In this document: piece after piece, positions 58,345 through 64,000 of the stretch | How positions within the stretch are numbered: position 1 is the first letter of the stretch | Layout: every line of letters begins with the position of its first letter | From: Glandiceps talaboti | Taxonomy: Eukaryota; Hemichordata; Enteropneusta; Spengelidae | Reading direction: 5' to 3' | DNA: 64,000 nucleotides | NCBI RefSeq assembly: GCF_964340395.1 | Contig: NC_135555.1 | Span: 2,812,001 to 2,876,000, forward strand | The notes under the pieces: generated by a model | Seen by the model: only the letters and a program-made list of their open reading frames with translations | What the model was told of the DNA's origin: nothing | The model's database searches: none | Made by a program: the position numbers and the translations under genes

Positions 58345-59990
58345 GGGTGTAGTTTGTGTACAAATCTATGACTACCGCATCACTAGACTTGTTCAAAATA
58401 ATAATAACACAGACAAATTGTACTCGAGTATTGTAACCGTCCACTTCTTTCCCAGGAGTAACACAATTCAGGTGTACAAGTTAACACTAATGTTCCGGTA
58501 TTTATTAGTGTTCTAATGCCATAATTCACAGATTTTGATATACATGTATTATCATACGGTATAGGAACGTTTAGTAAGCGTGTCTCTGGAACTTGTGTGG
58601 AAACGTTTGCAATGTTAGTTAATGTAGATCTGAATCACACTTACTGACGATTTACCCATCCGTCACTGGTACTAAATATATCAAAACGTACAATTTCGCA
58701 CTTTCTAACTTTGGTATTTCCGAACTAGTGTCCTGGGATAACACCAAGGTTATAGTCAGAGAACAGGGCTAGTTAAAACGTGAAGTAAAGGAAGCCATCT
58801 ACATCAGGCAGAGGAGACCCATCATGAACAGGGACCAAGGATACCAACTACCATCTATTTACGGACATATTATTCTGCTAGTTTGGAGAGAGACATCACT
58901 GAGTTATCAAGGTCCATAGCAGCTGGATGAAAATCGTTACCCTTTTAAAGTAACTGTATTTTACTGTCATAATAATTCTTGGAATCATGAAAATGTATTC
59001 TCCACAGTATTTTCCCACTTTAACACTATAGAAGGGAAATACTATCAAAATAAACCAAGTACCACGTGTTATATATGAAGGTATTGAATATATTGTATAT
59101 AAGACTTAGTGATGATATTTTTTGACGTGATCATGGACTACAAAATTCATTACATTTTGAATTTTCACAAAAATTTATTTTGTATGTTAACAGTGTAAAC
59201 CATTTCAGAGTAACTGCCACGTGATTGACGATATGTACATGTGAAAACCAATCAGCATGGTCGTTCTGACAGTCTGTATTATGCGCCAAAGATTACTAAA
59301 TCCCTAGAACGTTCTACAAATTACATGTAAATGGCTTAACATTTGTTTGTGACATAATTTAAAAGAAGCATTCAAAGCATATAAGCTATTTAAAATCTAT
59401 TCACAGTACAAAAATTAATCATTTGATAAACATAAGTTGAGGCTAAGAGAGTTTAATATGTTCTTTTATTCAGTTCAAATATGACTATATAAGGTACATG
59501 AATGTGAACAAAAATTATCAAAGAAAACATGAATTTCATAGTACCCTCACTAGGAGGGTTGGGCATGATGTGTTTCTCATCAAAATGCATCCCATACCAA
59601 TCTATATAGACATACAATAAGTTTATTGTCGCATTGTGTAGATCTGTAAAACCCTGAACGATTCAAACTGAGCACTGGTGCTACGTTATTCACATTCTCA
59701 AAAGTGTTGAATTAGTTTTCATATTGATGTGGATCAAACCACGTCAATGGTATTCACTATTCACTATAACAATGACTTGAATCCATTGAAAACCAACCAA
59801 TAGCGTAGAAGTACAAAATGACACAAAACACACTTTGACATTCACAGTTTTGTACCCTGCAGTGCTAGTGGTGTTCTTTTTTTCGTGAAACATACGTGCA
59901 GATGAAATATTACAGTATGGAATTTCTAAATGACATATTTCCAGTTGTTAAATCGACATAAACACGGGTCGACGAATGAAGATAATATGG
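58345..59990. other. Intergenic stretch, no gene recognised
   Basis: Unique AT-rich sequence between peptide gene 4 and the convergent minus-strand gene. No exon, repeat array or TIR element was seen. Confidence 0.5.
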
Positions 59991-60021
59991 TTTGACATAT
60001 TCTATTAAATAAACTCAGAAA

Positions 60022-60027
60022 TTTATT
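60022..60027 (-). terminator. Polyadenylation signal for the minus-strand cysteine peptide gene
   Basis: AATAAA on the minus strand (TTTATT on plus), about 100 bases after the acceptor of the predicted last, noncoding exon (exon edge 60126; acceptor ctctttgtttcag with a long pyrimidine tract). Confidence 0.5.
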
Positions 60028-60505
60028 AACATGTTTAAATTTTAATTGTTGACAGCGTTTATAACAGATTGGTGTAAATAGACTTCTAGCATTCAAGACT
60101 ATTGAACCATCATCTGTCGTATTAATCTGAAACAAAGAGAGAGGGAGAGAGAGAGAAATACATTGAAATTGATAGCTGTACACGGGTAGGTTATTGAAGA
60201 CATATAAATGACAATCATAAGTGAATAAACAACCTTGTTGTACAATTGAAGATATAGGTATTCAGAAATAGGTACTCACGATGCTCTGAATTGGTCTATT
60301 TGTAAGAAACACCATAAAGTGTGAAAGAGAAGTTGTTAATATTCTTTTATCATGGTACTTTTCAAAAAGTGGACTTGTTCCATTCAAAAACTACTTGATG
60401 GACTGAAGTACTTGTAAATGTTGGTATTGTTATCGCCATCCTACATTTATCAATACGTACATTTGTATTGGGAATCAGATATCATAACTCACTTGTTTCA
60501 ACGAA

Positions 60506-61724
<1,219 letters not shown>

Positions 61725-62018
61725 GGTGATACACGCTATGTATATACCCGTATCGACTATACGATGTAACTAGAAATTTCTCACGATCTGTAAGAGTGAA
61801 TGCAATTTGTAATAAATATGATTACATATTGTTCAACATATACGTTACAAACGATAGACGGTACTGTGAACTAAATGCACGTGTTGCCAAGGCTGCAAAT
61901 AAAAAAGAAATTTCAATAGTAATTTTCTTTCAGGAGAATTGCACATTATAATTAATATTTATTGTAGAGTCATGGTGGTCGAACGGAAACGAATCGTAAG
62001 ATTGGTCGCTTTAATGCT

Positions 62019-62160
62019 ACGTGCTTATAAAGGCTGCAATGGATCGTATGCTCCCCAGGGAGTTGAGGAAGTTGGAAGGGCCGTTGTGCCACTACAGGGT
62101 AATAATTGTAAAGCGCTTTGGGCACAGAGTTGGAAATTAATTTATAAAAAAACAACATTA
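62019..62160 (+). mobile_element. tRNA-derived SINE, 5'-truncated copy (plus)
   Basis: ggctgcaatggatcgtatg, ctccccagggagttgagg, gggccgttgtgcc, gtaaagcgctttgggcac and an A/T-rich tail match the minus-strand copy at 42168-42510. The tRNA-like head is absent. Confidence 0.78.
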
Positions 62161-63000
62161 CTTAAAATGTGGTACTATTAGAATTATTCTCAGGGTTTTA
62201 TAACAGATATAAAAAGAGACGACATGCGTTAACATAATTTAGGTGAATGTATTGCAGGATTGTCTCCTCTGTATGTTAAGGTTTCTTTTTCAGATCTATT
62301 TGTCATTACTGATACTGATTTCTCACATCCAAAGTTCAGAGAGGTTAATACCACATAACCTCTGACAACTGAGCTATGTGACCTGGATTGAATGTGAATA
62401 CATGTTTACTTACTTTCAATACTACAAGCTGTGTCTCAATTGAGAGTATACAGGTGCTACATAAAAATGTTAAATGAAACTCTGAACGACTATATCCTTA
62501 GGGAGAAGAAAACGTGTGATGTGCGGTGTCTAAGTGAGATCGACCGCTTACCACAAGTAGCCCTGCTTCGTCTTGACACGAGTTTTATACATTCATTGGT
62601 TCGTGTAAGATAAATACGTAGTGCTAAAACCCTAGCAATTTTGAAACCGAGTAAGAAAATATGGTGTCATCGTCAAAGAGTACAGAATGGACGTCCCCAA
62701 ATATTATAATCAACTATGACATTGTAACTGGTACGATTTGGGAACTATTTATATCCGATTCGGGGACAACTTGCCACTCAGGTAATCAAGGTTTCGGCTT
62801 ACTAAGATAGGCACAAACTGAAAATGTTACAATGGATTCTACAAAAATGTTTATGTAGATGTTACTTATTTACTTCAATTGATTTGCAAGTTTGTTTCAA
62901 CATTTGATGTTGTGTTTTTTGTTATTATTCAAGTTGCCGCACTTTTCAGTATTTCCAGTAATGCTTATGAAATCATGAGCAATAATTCACAACATATAAT
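62161..63000. other. No gene recognised
   Basis: Unique sequence. It may hold the noncoding first exon and promoter of the minus-strand peptide gene; a donor-like caatactttgaaagtaagt pattern on the minus strand near 62420 is a weak candidate. Confidence 0.35.
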
Positions 63001-63024
63001 TTGATTTGTAGAAATGATACTGTA

Positions 63025-63092
63025 CAGACAGACAGACAGACAGACAGACATACAGACAGACAGACAGACAGACAGACATACATACATACAGC
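63025..63092 (+). repeat. (ACAG)n/(CATA)n microsatellite
   Basis: acag units followed by catac. Confidence 0.95.
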
Positions 63093-63348
63093 GCTATCTC
63101 AATATCCCATCTTATTGGGATCAGATCGGAAAATGATTATACAGACGCTAAATTTATATTTCCCTGTCACGCTCTTTCGCGTCTTAATTGAGTCGTGATT
63201 GAAGGCTAAAACAATATTCCCCGTCGGTTCAACACCAATGCACTCATTCATGTAGGCGAATGTGTCTCCTAGTGACTTGCAATATAGCCATGGTATATCA
63301 CGCTGAGCACAATGGGGGAATAATAGGGGAATGTTTGTACTCGTGCAC

Positions 63349-63656
63349 ATGTATGTATGTATGTATGTATGTATGTATGTATGTATGTATGTATGTATGT
63401 ATGTATGTATGTATGTATGTATGCATGCATGCATGCATGCATGCATGCATGCATGCATGTCTGTCTGTCTGTCTGTCTGTATGTATGTACATATGTATAT
63501 ATGTATGTACATATGTATGTATGTATGCATGTATGTATGTATGTATGTATGTATGTATGCATGTATGCATGTATGTATGTATGTATGTATGTATGTATGT
63601 ATGTATGTGTGTGTGTGTATGTAGGTAGGTAGGTATGTATGTATGTATATATGTAT
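63349..63656 (+). repeat. (TATG)n/(CATG)n/(CTGT)n compound microsatellite
   Basis: tatg, then gcat, ctgt and tatg blocks over 300 bp. Frames on both strands are artefacts. Confidence 0.98.
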
Positions 63657-63734
63657 AGCAGTTGAATTTCCTACATTTGCATAGATTACCCACAATGCCC
63701 TTTATCTACCCAGTTGTGTTTAATTGTATACACT

Positions 63735-63735
63735 A

Positions 63736-63778
<43 letters not shown>

Positions 63779-63925
63779 ATGTATGTTTGTCTGTCTGTGA
63801 ATGTCTGTGTCTGTCTGTCTGTCTGTCTATGTGTCCGTCTGTCTGTCTGTCTGTCATTCCGTGTGTGTATGTACGTATTTGTGTCAGTATCTGTGTGTGT
63901 ATCCATCATTCTGTCTGTGTCTGTG
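63735..63925 (+). repeat. (CTGT)n microsatellite, interrupted
   Basis: ctgt runs with atgt and gtgt interruptions. Cys/Leu/Ser/Val frames are artefacts. Confidence 0.96.
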
Positions 63926-64000
63926 GTCTTTCTTGGTAAGCATTGATAGAGTCTAAGACGGGATTGTAAAGTTCATGATGTGTTGTTGTCAGGAGATTTA

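Overview
This is animal nuclear DNA: spliced genes with GT-AG introns of about 0.1-2 kb, AATAAA signals, AT-rich intergenic DNA, and very many microsatellites and small transposons. The species cannot be fixed from sequence alone. Short introns, tRNA-derived SINEs, foldback MITEs and a Penelope-like element suggest a marine invertebrate, possibly an invertebrate deuterostome.

The left 28 kb holds conserved housekeeping genes. A minus-strand first exon matching PRMT5 (6158-6252) faces the C5orf22/UPF0489 homologue (6847-13375, +, 7 coding exons). C5orf22 ends tail to tail with NOP9 (13757-20753, -, 11 coding exons). NOP9 in turn is head to head with cystathionine gamma-lyase, CTH (21544-27363, +, 9 coding exons). 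A 2.2 kb satellite of 32-bp units lies at 620-2812. CTH carries two local duplications that copy pieces of its own exons.

From 28 to 34.8 kb no gene was recognised. From 34.8 to 58.4 kb lies the most interesting part: four plus-strand genes spaced almost evenly (start codons at 36356, 43094, 49998 and 57137). All share one plan: TATA-like box, short noncoding exon, an exon encoding a signal peptide and an acidic or basic propiece, a phase-1 intron, then a tiny last exon encoding a 12-15 residue peptide built around F-x-P/S-G-F/Y, three of the four ending in an amidation signal (GR or GRR). The fourth gene has two tandem copies of the last exon, giving MFNPGFTF-amide or MFYPGFTF-amide. This looks like a tandemly amplified secreted-peptide (neuropeptide-like) family that I do not recognise; the core resembles the echinoderm SALMFamide FNSGLTF-amide.

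A fifth small secreted-peptide gene with cysteines (60506-61724, -) uses the same exon plan but has unrelated sequence. A CLIP-like six-cysteine open exon lies at 44269-44489. Mobile DNA includes several foldback MITEs, a 2.7 kb Harbinger-like element with TAA target duplication, tRNA-derived SINE copies, and a 5'-truncated Penelope-like element with a hammerhead ribozyme motif. Most long open frames in the right half are translations of microsatellites and are not genes.
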